A stretch of DNA of 15,085 nt from CAKOSP01 sp964370755 (lineage in GTDB: Bacteria > Bacillota_I > Bacilli_A > RF39 > UBA660). Below are positions 1-6,545 of this stretch, in pieces. The position numbers were made by a program, and so were the translations under genes. Every line of letters begins with the position of its first letter. Within the stretch, counting starts at the first letter, position 1. The DNA lies in contig CAYJKL010000023.1 of NCBI GenBank assembly GCA_964370755.1, forward strand, positions 1-15,085, in the 5' to 3' direction. The notes below the pieces were generated by a model. That model saw only the letters and a list, made by a program, of their open reading frames with translations, ran no database searches and had not been told where the DNA came from.

Positions 1-1
1 C

Positions 2-30
2 TTTACAAGTTGGCATTTGTTTGCTATAAT
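2..30 (+). promoter_or_regulatory. Sigma-A promoter of the rpsF-ssb-rpsR operon
   Basis: TTTACA at 2-7 and TATAAT at 25-30 are separated by 17 nt. A TG at 22-23 makes it an extended -10. Transcription should start near 36-38, leaving a leader of about 65 nt before rpsF that holds two hairpins. Confidence 0.85.
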
Positions 31-36
31 ACTTGC

Positions 37-76
37 GAGTAATTATTTACTCCTTGCTTTATACATGATATAAAGC
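37..76 (+). promoter_or_regulatory. Two consecutive hairpins in the rpsF 5' leader (possible S6/S18 autoregulatory RNA)
   Basis: The first hairpin has perfect 6-bp arms, GAGTAA at 37-42 and TTACTC at 47-52, with a 4-nt loop. The second has perfect 8-bp arms, GCTTTATA at 56-63 and TATAAAGC at 69-76, with a 5-nt loop. No U-tract follows either, so they are not intrinsic terminators. S6:S18-binding leaders are known upstream of rpsF in many bacteria. I do not clearly see the conserved CCG element of that motif, so the regulatory role is inferred from position and structure only. Confidence 0.45.
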
Positions 77-101
77 CAAATGACCAAGAGGAGGTGTTTA
101 T

Positions 102-389
102 ATGACTAAATATGAAATCATGTTTATCGTTAAAACTACTATGGAAGATGACGCTATTAAAAAAATAGCTGAAGACGCTAAGAAGTTAATTAACGGTGAT
201 TCAAAAGTTATCGAATTTAAAGACTTAGGTAAGAAAAAACTTGCTTATGAAATTAAAAAAGAAGTTAACGGAGCTTACTATTTAATTATTTGTGAAGCTA
301 GTAACGAAGTTATTAAAGAATTTGATAGAAAATGTTCAATTAATGAAAATATTTTAAGACATTTAATATTAAAAGTTGAGGGTGAATAA
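102..389 (+). CDS. rpsF: 30S ribosomal protein S6
   Basis: This is the small-subunit protein S6, which binds the central domain of 16S rRNA together with S18. The 95-residue length is normal for the family. The start MTKYEIMFIV and the central K-D-L-G-K-K-K-L-A-Y-E-I segment (residues about 41-51) are typical S6 signatures. The start is fixed by a strong ribosome binding site, GAGGAGGTG at 88-96, five bases upstream. It is first in the rpsF-ssb-rpsR operon, whose order is conserved across bacteria. The gap to ssb is 2 nt. The structured leader upstream is a plausible site for feedback by S6/S18. Confidence 0.97.
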   Translation: MTKYEIMFIVKTTMEDDAIKKIAEDAKKLINGDSKVIEFKDLGKKKLAYEIKKEVNGAYYLIICEASNEVIKEFDRKCSINENILRHLILKVEGE

Positions 390-391
390 GA

Positions 392-871
392 ATGAATAAA
401 GTTTTTTTAATGGGGAGACTTACAAGAGATCCTGAAAGTAGAATGAGTAGTTCAAATATGGAAATCACAAGATTTTCACTTGCTTGTAATAGCGATAGAG
501 TAGCCCGCAATGGTGAAAATAATGCTGAGTTTATTAACTGTGTTTCTTTTGGAAACCAAGCAAGTGTAATTAGTAAATATTGTAGAAAAGGTTCTCAATT
601 ACTAGTTACTGGACGTATTCAAAATGGAAGTTATGAAAAAGATGGAGTTAAAAGATATACTACTGATATAATTGTAGATTCTTTTGAATTTGTTGGTGGT
701 GGAAGTGGTTCTGGTGCTAATAATAATTCAAGCGCTAGTGCTAATGCATCTTATGATATGCCTTCATTTGATACTCCAACTTCAAATATTCAAACTACTG
801 ATGTTTCTAGTGACCCTTATAAAGATTTTGGTGATGAAATTACTTTATCAAGTGATGATTTACCGTTTTAA
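392..871 (+). CDS. ssb: Single-stranded DNA-binding protein SSB
   Basis: SSB coats single-stranded DNA during replication, repair and recombination. Residues 1 to about 105 form the OB fold, beginning MNKVFLMGRLTRDPE, with the family R-F-S-L-A and G-S-Q-L-L-V-T-G-R segments. A flexible Gly/Ser/Asn/Thr-rich linker follows, and the protein ends in the acidic partner-binding tip D-D-L-P-F (canonical D-D-I-P-F), the site that recruits repair and replication proteins. The length of 159 residues is usual. GAGGGTGA, inside the end of rpsF, is its ribosome binding site, so translation is probably coupled to rpsF. It lies between the two ribosomal protein genes, as in most Firmicutes. Confidence 0.97.
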   Translation: MNKVFLMGRLTRDPESRMSSSNMEITRFSLACNSDRVARNGENNAEFINCVSFGNQASVISKYCRKGSQLLVTGRIQNGSYEKDGVKRYTTDIIVDSFEFVGGGSGSGANNNSSASANASYDMPSFDTPTSNIQTTDVSSDPYKDFGDEITLSSDDLPF

Positions 872-889
872 AGAAAGGAAATTTAAGAA

Positions 890-1105
890 ATGGCAGAATT
901 TTATAAAAGAAAGAAAAAAATATGTCAAATGTGCGCTGGTAAAAGTGTAGATTATAAAGATGTTATGATTATTAATAAATATATTAATGATAAAGGTAAA
1001 ATATTACCAAGAAGAATGAGCGGAGCTTGTGCTAAACATCAAAGACATATTGCAAATCAAATAAAACTTGCAAGATTTATGGCTTTAGTGCCATACGTTA
1101 AATAG
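890..1105 (+). CDS. rpsR: 30S ribosomal protein S18 (zinc-ligand, C+ type)
   Basis: S18 binds next to S6 on the 30S platform. The protein is 71 residues and carries the signature K-I-L-P-R-R at 37-42 followed by S-G-A-C-A-K-H-Q-R. Cys12, Cys15, Cys47 and His50 or His53 form a likely zinc site, so this is the C+ version of S18 rather than the cysteine-free paralog that many bacteria use under zinc limitation. No second copy is visible here. It follows ssb by 18 nt, with AAAGGAAA as ribosome binding site. Its stop codon lies within the stem of an intrinsic terminator, so it closes the operon. Confidence 0.97.
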   Translation: MAEFYKRKKKICQMCAGKSVDYKDVMIINKYINDKGKILPRRMSGACAKHQRHIANQIKLARFMALVPYVK

Positions 1106-1130
1106 ACCTAATTTAGGTTTATTTTTTTTT
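1100..1130 (+). terminator. Intrinsic terminator after rpsR
   Basis: The stem 1100-1110 pairs with 1114-1124 (core GACCTA/TAGGTT, one G-U pair) with a 3-nt loop. The run of T from 1122 to 1130 is the U-tract. The stem includes the rpsR stop codon, and the T-run overlaps the weak -35 of the rplI promoter. Confidence 0.8.
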
Positions 1131-1146
1131 GCTTATATGCTATAAT
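1118..1146 (+). promoter_or_regulatory. Extended -10 promoter for rplI-dnaB and downstream genes
   Basis: TATAAT at 1141-1146 is preceded by TATGC, giving a TRTG-type extended -10. The best -35 at a 17-nt spacing is TTTATT at 1118-1123, which is weak and sits in the terminator of the preceding operon. It separates rplI-dnaB transcription from the rpsF operon. Confidence 0.75.
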
Positions 1147-1173
1147 GTTAATACGTTAAGGGAGGTATTAGGA

Positions 1174-1614
1174 ATGAAAGTAATTTTACTACAAGATGTA
1201 AAAGGTCAAGGGAAAAAAGATAGTGTAATTGATGTAAGTGATGGGTATGCAAATAATTTTTTAATAAAAAATAAACTTGCTGTTCCATTTAGTAAAAGAA
1301 GTGGTGAGATTTTAAATACTTCTATTACTGATAGACAAAATAAAGAAGATTTACTTGTTGAAGAGTTAAATTTAATTAAAAAGAAACTTGAAAATAAAGA
1401 AATTAAATTTAAAGTTAGTGCTGGTAAAGATGATAAAGTTTTTGGCAGTGTTTCTACTAAGCAAATTAGTGAAAAATTAAAAGAAATGGGGATAAAGGTT
1501 GATAAAAAATGTATTCATTTAAATGAAGCGTTATCAACACTTGGAACTCATAATGTTAAACTTGAACTTCATAAAAGAGTTAAGTTTGATGTTAAAATTG
1601 TTTTAGAAAAATAG
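1174..1614 (+). CDS. rplI: 50S ribosomal protein L9
   Basis: L9 binds 23S rRNA near the L1 stalk. The N-terminal domain MKVILLQDVKGQGKK...DGYANNFLI is the family signature. A long charged connecting helix follows (about residues 40-75), then the C-terminal rRNA-binding domain (about 76-146) containing F-G-S-V-S/T. The length of 146 residues is normal. The reading frame is open further upstream, to an ATG at 1129, but that would sit across the promoter. The start at 1174 is fixed by GGGAGG at about 1160-1165 and by homology. dnaB follows after 8 nt, the usual Firmicutes order. Confidence 0.96.
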   Translation: MKVILLQDVKGQGKKDSVIDVSDGYANNFLIKNKLAVPFSKRSGEILNTSITDRQNKEDLLVEELNLIKKKLENKEIKFKVSAGKDDKVFGSVSTKQISEKLKEMGIKVDKKCIHLNEALSTLGTHNVKLELHKRVKFDVKIVLEK

Positions 1615-1622
1615 GAGGATTT

Positions 1623-2960
1623 ATGGCAAGAGTTATGCCAAATAATCATGAAGCAGAAATGAGTGTTCTTGGAGTTGCATTTTTAAATAAGTATGATGTT
1701 GATCGTATTTGTGAAGAAATGTTTCCGGATATGTTTTATGATAATAGAAATAAAATTTTATTTAATGCAATAACAGAACTTCATAAAGCCAGTGAGCCTA
1801 TTGATGTTACTACTGTTAAAAATGAACTTGATAAAGTTAAAAAACTTAATGAAGTTGGTCTTGATTATTTAGCAACAGTTATAGATTCAGTTGTAACAAG
1901 TGCTAATCTAAATCATTATATGGCTATTGTTAAAGAAAAATCAGTTAGAAGAAACTTGATTGAAGCTGCTACAGATATTGTTACTAAAGCTTATGAAGAA
2001 GAAAGTGTTAATGTTTTACTTGATCACTCAGAAAAAAATATTCTTAATGTTGCTAGAAGCAGAAGCGCTGGAGAGTTTATTCCAATTCATGAAGTTTTAA
2101 GAAGAGCTCAAGAAAAACTTGAAGAACTTGCTAAAAGTAAAAAAGTTATTACTGGACTTGAAACTGGTTTTATTGATTTTGATAAAATAACTACTGGTTT
2201 TCAAGGTGGGGAACTTATAATACTTGCTGCTAGACCAGGTATGGGAAAAACTGCGCTTGCACTTAATATGGCTGCATACGCTGCATCTACTACGGATAAA
2301 GCTGTTGCTATATTCAACTTAGAGATGCCTGCTGAGATGCTTGTAAATCGTATGATTGCATCAGTTGGACAAATTGATAGTTATAAACTTCAAACTGGTA
2401 ATATGCAAGAAAATGATTGGAAAAGATATAATGAGGCTATTAGTCAGCTTGGTGAAACTAATACTTTTATTGAAGATAATGCTGGTATAACAGCAACTGA
2501 AATAAGAGCTAAATGTAGAAGACTTGCTAATAGTGAAAATGGTCTTGCTCTTGTAATAATCGACTACTTACAGCTTGTTAGTAGTGGTAACAGAAGAGTT
2601 GAGTCAAGACAGGTTGAGGTTTCTGAAATTTCAAGAAGTCTTAAAACTATGGCCCTTGAATTAAATGTTCCAGTTATTGCACTTTCACAGCTTTCTCGTA
2701 GTGCTGAGAAACGTGAAAGTAATCAGCCAATGCTTGCAGACCTTCGTGAATCTGGGTCACTAGAGCAAGATGCCGATATGGTTTTATTTATTAATCGTAA
2801 AGATTACTATGAAAAGAAAGATATTAATTCTAAGATAGTTCCTGCAGAACTTACTATAGCTAAACATAGAAAAGGTGGACTTGGTACTGTAGATTTACTT
2901 CTGGATTTACCAATGCTTTCATTTAAAAATGTTATTAATATGAAAAAGGATGATGAATAA
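1623..2960 (+). CDS. dnaB: Replicative DNA helicase DnaB (DnaC in Bacillus)
   Basis: This is the hexameric 5'-3' replicative helicase that unwinds the fork. At 445 residues it is full length. Residues about 5-105 form the DnaB N-terminal domain (N-N-H-E-A-E-M-S-V-L-G). A linker follows, then the RecA-type motor with Walker A A-R-P-G-M-G-K-T (203-210, Lys209), Walker B L-V-I-I-D-Y (Asp314), and later L-S-Q-L-S-R and D-L-R-E-S-G-S-L-E-Q-D-A-D typical of the family. The ribosome binding site AGGAGG overlaps the rplI stop region. Its own stop overlaps the next start (TAATG), which indicates translational coupling with the M23 peptidase gene. Confidence 0.97.
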   Translation: MARVMPNNHEAEMSVLGVAFLNKYDVDRICEEMFPDMFYDNRNKILFNAITELHKASEPIDVTTVKNELDKVKKLNEVGLDYLATVIDSVVTSANLNHYMAIVKEKSVRRNLIEAATDIVTKAYEEESVNVLLDHSEKNILNVARSRSAGEFIPIHEVLRRAQEKLEELAKSKKVITGLETGFIDFDKITTGFQGGELIILAARPGMGKTALALNMAAYAASTTDKAVAIFNLEMPAEMLVNRMIASVGQIDSYKLQTGNMQENDWKRYNEAISQLGETNTFIEDNAGITATEIRAKCRRLANSENGLALVIIDYLQLVSSGNRRVESRQVEVSEISRSLKTMALELNVPVIALSQLSRSAEKRESNQPMLADLRESGSLEQDADMVLFINRKDYYEKKDINSKIVPAELTIAKHRKGGLGTVDLLLDLPMLSFKNVINMKKDDE

Positions 2961-4483
2961 TGAATATTAAAGGATATGTTGTTACTGTTATAATTTGTTT
3001 AATTGTTATTGGACTGTATATATTTGATGTGTCTAGTAGTGAAAATAAAAATGCAAATAACTTATTTAAAATATATCTTAGGGGAGAAGTTCTAGGTTTT
3101 ATTGATAGTGAAGATGAACTTTATAATTTGATTAATGAAGAGCAAAAAGAAATTAAAAGTACATATGGGGTAGATAATGTATATCCACCTTCTGATATAG
3201 AAATAGTACCTTTAAATACTTATAATACTGATGTAACTAGTGTTAATGATGTTTATAAGAAAATAGAAGATGCTGATGACTTTACTATTAAAGGCTATAC
3301 AATTACTGTTAAGACACCTTCTTCAAGCGATGAAGAGGAGCCAAAAACATTAGTTATTAACGTGTTAGATAAAGAGATTTTTGATGATGCTATTCATAAT
3401 TTTGTAACTGCGTTTATTGATGAAACTTTGTATAATAATTATATTAATGGTACTCAGGAAGAAATTGTTGAATATGGTGAGTATATTGATGCAATGTATT
3501 TTTTAGAAAATATATCAATACAAGAAAGTTATATTAGTGTAAATGATATAATTTATACAGATGTTAATGAGTTAAGTCAATATTTACTTTTTGGGCCTGA
3601 TAGAATACTTAATAGTTATGAAGTAGTTCAAGGAGATACGATTGCTTCTATAGCTGAAGCTAATAAGCTAAATACTAAAGAGTTTTTAGTTGCTAATCCT
3701 GAATATAGAGATCCTGATACACTTTTATCTATCGGTAGTGAAGTAAACGTAACGCTTCTTGACCCTGTTCTTAATTTTACTTATGATGTAAGAAAAATTG
3801 ATGAAGTTGAGATAGATTATCAAAGTAAAACTGAAGTTGATAACTCAAAAAGTGTTGGGTACTCAGAAGTTACTACTGATGGGGTTACAGGTCTTCAAAA
3901 GGTAACTCAGGTATATCAAGTTACGAATGGTCTTCAATCTAAAGAACTTGAAATTATTGAAGAGGAAACAGTTGTTATTAGAGAAGTTGTTGATAAAGTA
4001 ACTGTAGTAGGCCCTAGTTATTCTGGCGGTGCTGGTACAACTAGTATGCAGTATTATGTTTATACTGGTATTTCATTTTCACTTCCAACAAACCCTGGAG
4101 CTATTGTTACTAGTCCATTTAATGAGTGGCGTGATGGTTATGCACATAAAGGAACAGACTTTTCTGGTACGGGACATAATTCTCCTATATATGCGATTGC
4201 GGATGGAACTGTGGAATATGCTGGATGGGGTTCTGGAGGTCAAGGTAACTATATTATAATAAATCATGGAAATGGTTATTATTCTACATATTTACATATG
4301 GTTACTGGATCGCTAAAAGTTAGTGCTGGTGATACAGTTTATGGTGGTCAACATATTGGTGGTATGGGTAATACTGGTTGGTCATTTGGAACACACTTGC
4401 ATTTAGAATTTACGCAGGGGAAACCTTATAGTGGACAGCATGTAACTTATTATGATCCTTATAGAATACTATATGGTGGATAA
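2960..4483 (+). CDS. Membrane-anchored M23 peptidase with LysM and G5 domains
   Basis: A probable cell-wall endopeptidase acting on peptidoglycan peptide bridges outside the membrane. Residues 5-23 form an N-terminal membrane anchor or uncleaved signal. A region of about 190 residues without a clear family follows. A LysM-like module lies at about 220-264 (Y-E-V-V-Q-G-D-T-I-A-S-I-A), and a G5-like domain at about 277-350. The C-terminal M23 domain (about 380-505) has a complete zinc site: His396 and Asp400 in H-K-G-T-D, His446, and His481 in G-T-H-L-H. It overlaps both dnaB and walJ by one base (TAATG). In Bacilli this interval often holds walRK and accessory genes. Here a wall hydrolase occupies it, next to walJ. 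The substrate bond is not predictable from sequence alone. Confidence 0.9.
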   Translation: MNIKGYVVTVIICLIVIGLYIFDVSSSENKNANNLFKIYLRGEVLGFIDSEDELYNLINEEQKEIKSTYGVDNVYPPSDIEIVPLNTYNTDVTSVNDVYKKIEDADDFTIKGYTITVKTPSSSDEEEPKTLVINVLDKEIFDDAIHNFVTAFIDETLYNNYINGTQEEIVEYGEYIDAMYFLENISIQESYISVNDIIYTDVNELSQYLLFGPDRILNSYEVVQGDTIASIAEANKLNTKEFLVANPEYRDPDTLLSIGSEVNVTLLDPVLNFTYDVRKIDEVEIDYQSKTEVDNSKSVGYSEVTTDGVTGLQKVTQVYQVTNGLQSKELEIIEEETVVIREVVDKVTVVGPSYSGGAGTTSMQYYVYTGISFSLPTNPGAIVTSPFNEWRDGYAHKGTDFSGTGHNSPIYAIADGTVEYAGWGSGGQGNYIIINHGNGYYSTYLHMVTGSLKVSAGDTVYGGQHIGGMGNTGWSFGTHLHLEFTQGKPYSGQHVTYYDPYRILYGG

Positions 4484-5247
4484 TGAGAGTATGCAGTTTA
4501 TGTAGTGGATCTAAAGGTAATAGTGTTTATTTAGAAGCAGATGAAACTAAGGTTTTGTTTGATGCTGGGAAGACTTTTAAGTATTTAAGTACTGCTCTTA
4601 TGGAAATTGATGTTAATATTAAAGATATTAAATATATCTTTATAACTCATACTCATAAAGATCATATAGCAGCACTTAAAGATGTTCTTAAGAAAAGTAA
4701 TGCAATACTTTGTATTACTAATAAACTTTTTTTTGAACTTGATAATTTAAAGGATTTTGATAGAATTTTAATATTTGAAGAAGATATAATAATTGATGGA
4801 ATACATGTTCAGTCTGTTAAAGTTAGTCATGATTCACCTGATGCTAGAAATTATGTTGTAACACATGGTGAATCTAAATTTTCTTTTATAACTGATACTG
4901 GGTATATTAACAGAAAGAATTTTAAGTATTTTGAAAATAGTAATGTTTTCTTTATTGAAAGTAATCATGATATTGAGTTATTAGAAAATGGTCCTTATCC
5001 TAGTTTTCTTAAAAAAAGAGTTATTAGTGATGAAGGCCATTTGTCTAATAAGCAAGCTGGATTTTATTTAACTAAGTTAATAGGGCTAAATACAAAAAAT
5101 ATTTTGTTATTTCATTTAAGTGATACTAATAATGATCCTGAAATAGCACTTGAAACTGTTACTAATACTTTAATTGATTATGATGTTAATACATGTGATA
5201 TAAAGTGTGCTATGCAAGATGAAGTAAGTGAGGTTATAACTTTATGA
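4483..5247 (+). CDS. walJ: Metallo-beta-lactamase-fold exonuclease-like protein WalJ/YycJ
   Basis: A WalJ (YycJ) family protein of the metallo-beta-lactamase fold. In Bacillus it is linked to the WalRK cell-wall regulon, and it has been described as a 5'-3' exonuclease involved in mismatch repair. The protein is 254 residues. The start C-S-G-S-K-G-N-S is the family signature. Metal ligands visible are His56, His58, Asp60 and His61 (T-H-T-H-K-D-H), His116, Asp138 (I-T-D-T-G), His186 (E-G-H-L-S-N) and His211 (H-L-S). It is coupled by overlap to both neighbours (TAATG before, ATGA after). The walJ-rlmH pair is conserved in Firmicutes, supporting the call even though walRK are absent here. Confidence 0.92.
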   Translation: MRVCSLCSGSKGNSVYLEADETKVLFDAGKTFKYLSTALMEIDVNIKDIKYIFITHTHKDHIAALKDVLKKSNAILCITNKLFFELDNLKDFDRILIFEEDIIIDGIHVQSVKVSHDSPDARNYVVTHGESKFSFITDTGYINRKNFKYFENSNVFFIESNHDIELLENGPYPSFLKKRVISDEGHLSNKQAGFYLTKLIGLNTKNILLFHLSDTNNDPEIALETVTNTLIDYDVNTCDIKCAMQDEVSEVITL

Positions 5248-5681
5248 TAAAAATTGTTTGCTTTGGTAAAATTAAAGAAAGTTATTTGAATGATTTAATT
5301 AATGATTATTTGAAAAGATTAAGTAAATATCATAAAATTGAAATTATTAATTTGGATGATATTAATGATTTAAATAAAGAAGCTGCAAATTTACAGAAGG
5401 TTCTAAAAAATAGTGATTATAATATAGTTTTAGATATACATGGAAAAAGATATTCAAGTGAAAAGTTTTCAACACATTTAATTGGCTTATTTAATCATTA
5501 TAGTACGGTTACATTTATTATAGGTTCTTCATTTGGTGTACATGAAAGTGTTAAGAATAATGCTAATGAATTAATTAGTTTTTCTGACTTTACACTTCCT
5601 CATGGTCTTTTTAGAGGTGTTTTATTAGAACAAATTTATAGAGCGTTTAAAATTGATAATAATGAGGCATATCATAAATGA
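5244..5681 (+). CDS. rlmH: 23S rRNA (pseudouridine-1915-N3)-methyltransferase RlmH
   Basis: RlmH methylates pseudouridine 1915 in helix 69 of 23S rRNA using S-adenosylmethionine, and belongs to the SPOUT knot fold. The protein has 145 residues, slightly shorter than the usual 155-160. Characteristic segments are V-L-D-I-H-G-K-R-Y-S-S-E (about 62-73), F-I-I-G-S-S-F-G (about 91-98), and the knot plus C-terminus S-D-F-T-L-P-H-G-L-F-R ... E-Q-I-Y-R-A-F-K-I ... A-Y-H-K. The family usually reads G-G-x-x-G where this one has G-S-S-F-G. It overlaps walJ and ung by 4 nt each (ATGA), so the three are one translation-coupled unit. Confidence 0.95.
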   Translation: MIKIVCFGKIKESYLNDLINDYLKRLSKYHKIEIINLDDINDLNKEAANLQKVLKNSDYNIVLDIHGKRYSSEKFSTHLIGLFNHYSTVTFIIGSSFGVHESVKNNANELISFSDFTLPHGLFRGVLLEQIYRAFKIDNNEAYHK

Positions 5682-6331
5682 TAGGTAATGATTGGGATAT
5701 AGTTTTAAATGATATTTTAAAAAGTGATAAATTTAAAGAATTGTATGATAAGGTATTAAATGAATATAAAAATGATGTGGTTTATCCACATATTGATGAT
5801 TTGTTTAATGCTTTTAAACTTACTAGCTTTGAAAATACTAAAGTTGTTATAATTGGTCAAGATCCATATCATGGAGAAGGGCAGGCTCATGGTTTATCAT
5901 TTTCCGTAAATGAAGGTGTAAAAGTGCCTCCATCCCTTAAAAATATTTATAAAGAAATAGAGTCTGATTTAGGTTATAAACCAAATTTAAGTGGTAATCT
6001 AACAAGATGGGCAAGTGATGGAGTTTTACTTCTTAATGCTGTGCTCACAGTTTCTAAAAATAAACCAGGAAGTCATAGAAAACTTGGCTGGGAATATTTT
6101 ACTGATGAAGTAGTAAGAAAATTAAATAAAAGAGATGAACCTATAGTATTCATATTATGGGGAAACTTTGCTAAGGAGAAAGCAAGTCTTATTACAAATG
6201 ATAAACATTTAATATTATCATCTGTACATCCTTCTCCTTTTTCTGCTAGGAATGGATTTTTCGGAAGTAAAGTGTTTTCTAAAACTAATGAATTTTTAAA
6301 TAATAAGAATATGCAAGGCATAAATTGGTGA
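5678..6331 (+). CDS. ung: Uracil-DNA glycosylase, family 1
   Basis: Ung removes uracil from DNA to start base-excision repair. The protein is 217 residues, a normal length. The water-activating motif G-Q-D-P-Y-H lies at 60-65 with catalytic Asp62. The uracil-contacting segments L-L-L-N-A-V-L-T-V (117-125) and H-P-S-P-F-S-A-R-N-G-F-F-G-S (184-197, His184) are intact. It starts by an ATGA overlap with rlmH. The last codons (Asn-Met-Gln-Gly-Ile-Asn-Trp-stop) serve both as the left arm of the terminator and as the left copy of the 28-bp direct repeat that bounds the abiE cassette. The coding end may therefore have been rebuilt by an insertion without loss of function. Confidence 0.97.
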   Translation: MIGNDWDIVLNDILKSDKFKELYDKVLNEYKNDVVYPHIDDLFNAFKLTSFENTKVVIIGQDPYHGEGQAHGLSFSVNEGVKVPPSLKNIYKEIESDLGYKPNLSGNLTRWASDGVLLLNAVLTVSKNKPGSHRKLGWEYFTDEVVRKLNKRDEPIVFILWGNFAKEKASLITNDKHLILSSVHPSPFSARNGFFGSKVFSKTNEFLNNKNMQGINW

Positions 6332-6335
6332 TTAT
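6308..6335 (+). repeat. Left copy of a 28-bp direct repeat flanking the abiE cassette (ung 3' end)
   Basis: Bases 6308-6335 begin AATATGCAAGGCATA and end ATTGGTGATTAT. They match 8045-8072 at 27 of 28 positions; the difference is A6323 versus T8060. Identity stops on both sides. This copy encodes the last seven residues and the stop codon of ung. It is a candidate attachment site or target duplication. Confidence 0.8.
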
Positions 6336-6370
6336 GTAGTTTAATTACCAATTATCTGCCTTGTTTTTTT
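6314..6370 (+). terminator. Intrinsic terminator of the walJ-rlmH-ung unit
   Basis: An outer stem pairs CAAGGCA (6314-6320) with TGCCTTG (6357-6363). An inner stem pairs ATTGGTGATTA (6324-6334) with TAATTACCAAT (6342-6352), including one G-T. A short asymmetric internal loop separates the two stems, and the loop is about 7 nt. T6364-6370 is the U-tract. The left half is the ung coding end, inside the direct repeat. The right half is inside the inserted segment. Confidence 0.8.
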
Positions 6371-6388
6371 GTAATAAGTAATATATTT

Positions 6389-6440
6389 CTTTTGACAAAT
6401 GTACAACAAAATCGCAAAATTGATGTACATTTGTCAAAAG
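6389..6440. promoter_or_regulatory. Distal inverted repeat (IR1), probable AbiEi operator
   Basis: Perfect 17-bp arms, CTTTTGACAAATGTACA at 6389-6405 and its complement at 6424-6440, are separated by 18 nt. The core TTGACAAATGTAC resembles IR2. A possible weaker promoter lies within it: TTGACA at 6392-6397, then 17 nt, then CAAAAT at 6415-6420. AbiEi antitoxins are known to repress their operon by binding two inverted repeats upstream; the assignment here is by analogy. Confidence 0.75.
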
Positions 6441-6485
6441 GATAAAATGATAAGTTTGATTTTTTTTCTGAAGATATAAAGTTTT

Positions 6486-6535
6486 CTTTGACAACTGTAC
6501 CCAAAAATGATATAATTTGGGTACAGTTGTCAAAG
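6486..6535. promoter_or_regulatory. Proximal inverted repeat (IR2), probable AbiEi operator containing the abiE promoter
   Basis: Perfect 20-bp arms lie at 6486-6505 (CTTTGACAACTGTACCCAAA) and 6516-6535, with a 10-nt centre. The IR holds a full-consensus promoter: TTGACA at 6488-6493, a 17-nt spacer and TATAAT at 6511-6516. Transcription would start near 6523, inside the right arm. The right arm runs directly into the abiEi ribosome binding site AAAGGAG. IR1 and IR2 centres are 96 bp apart, close to nine helical turns. Confidence 0.85.
6488..6516 (+). promoter_or_regulatory. Consensus promoter of abiEi-abiEii
   Basis: TTGACA at 6488-6493 and TATAAT at 6511-6516 with a 17-nt spacer match the sigma-A consensus at all twelve positions. 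The promoter lies wholly inside IR2, so a protein bound to IR2 would block RNA polymerase. The distance from the expected start to the ATG at 6546 is about 22 nt. Confidence 0.85.
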
Positions 6536-6545
6536 GAGTGTTGAA

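Noticed and set aside
684..950. Second frame inside ssb and rpsR
   Set aside because: It overlaps two certain genes and codes a Leu/Ile-rich product typical of a shifted AT-rich frame.
6345..6533. Minus-strand open frame of 62 codons across the abiE control region
   Set aside because: It runs through both inverted repeats and the ung terminator, has no ribosome binding site, and its low-complexity product looks like chance.
6389..6535. CRISPR-like repeats
   Set aside because: There are only two inverted repeats with different arms and no regularly spaced direct copies; the operator explanation fits better.
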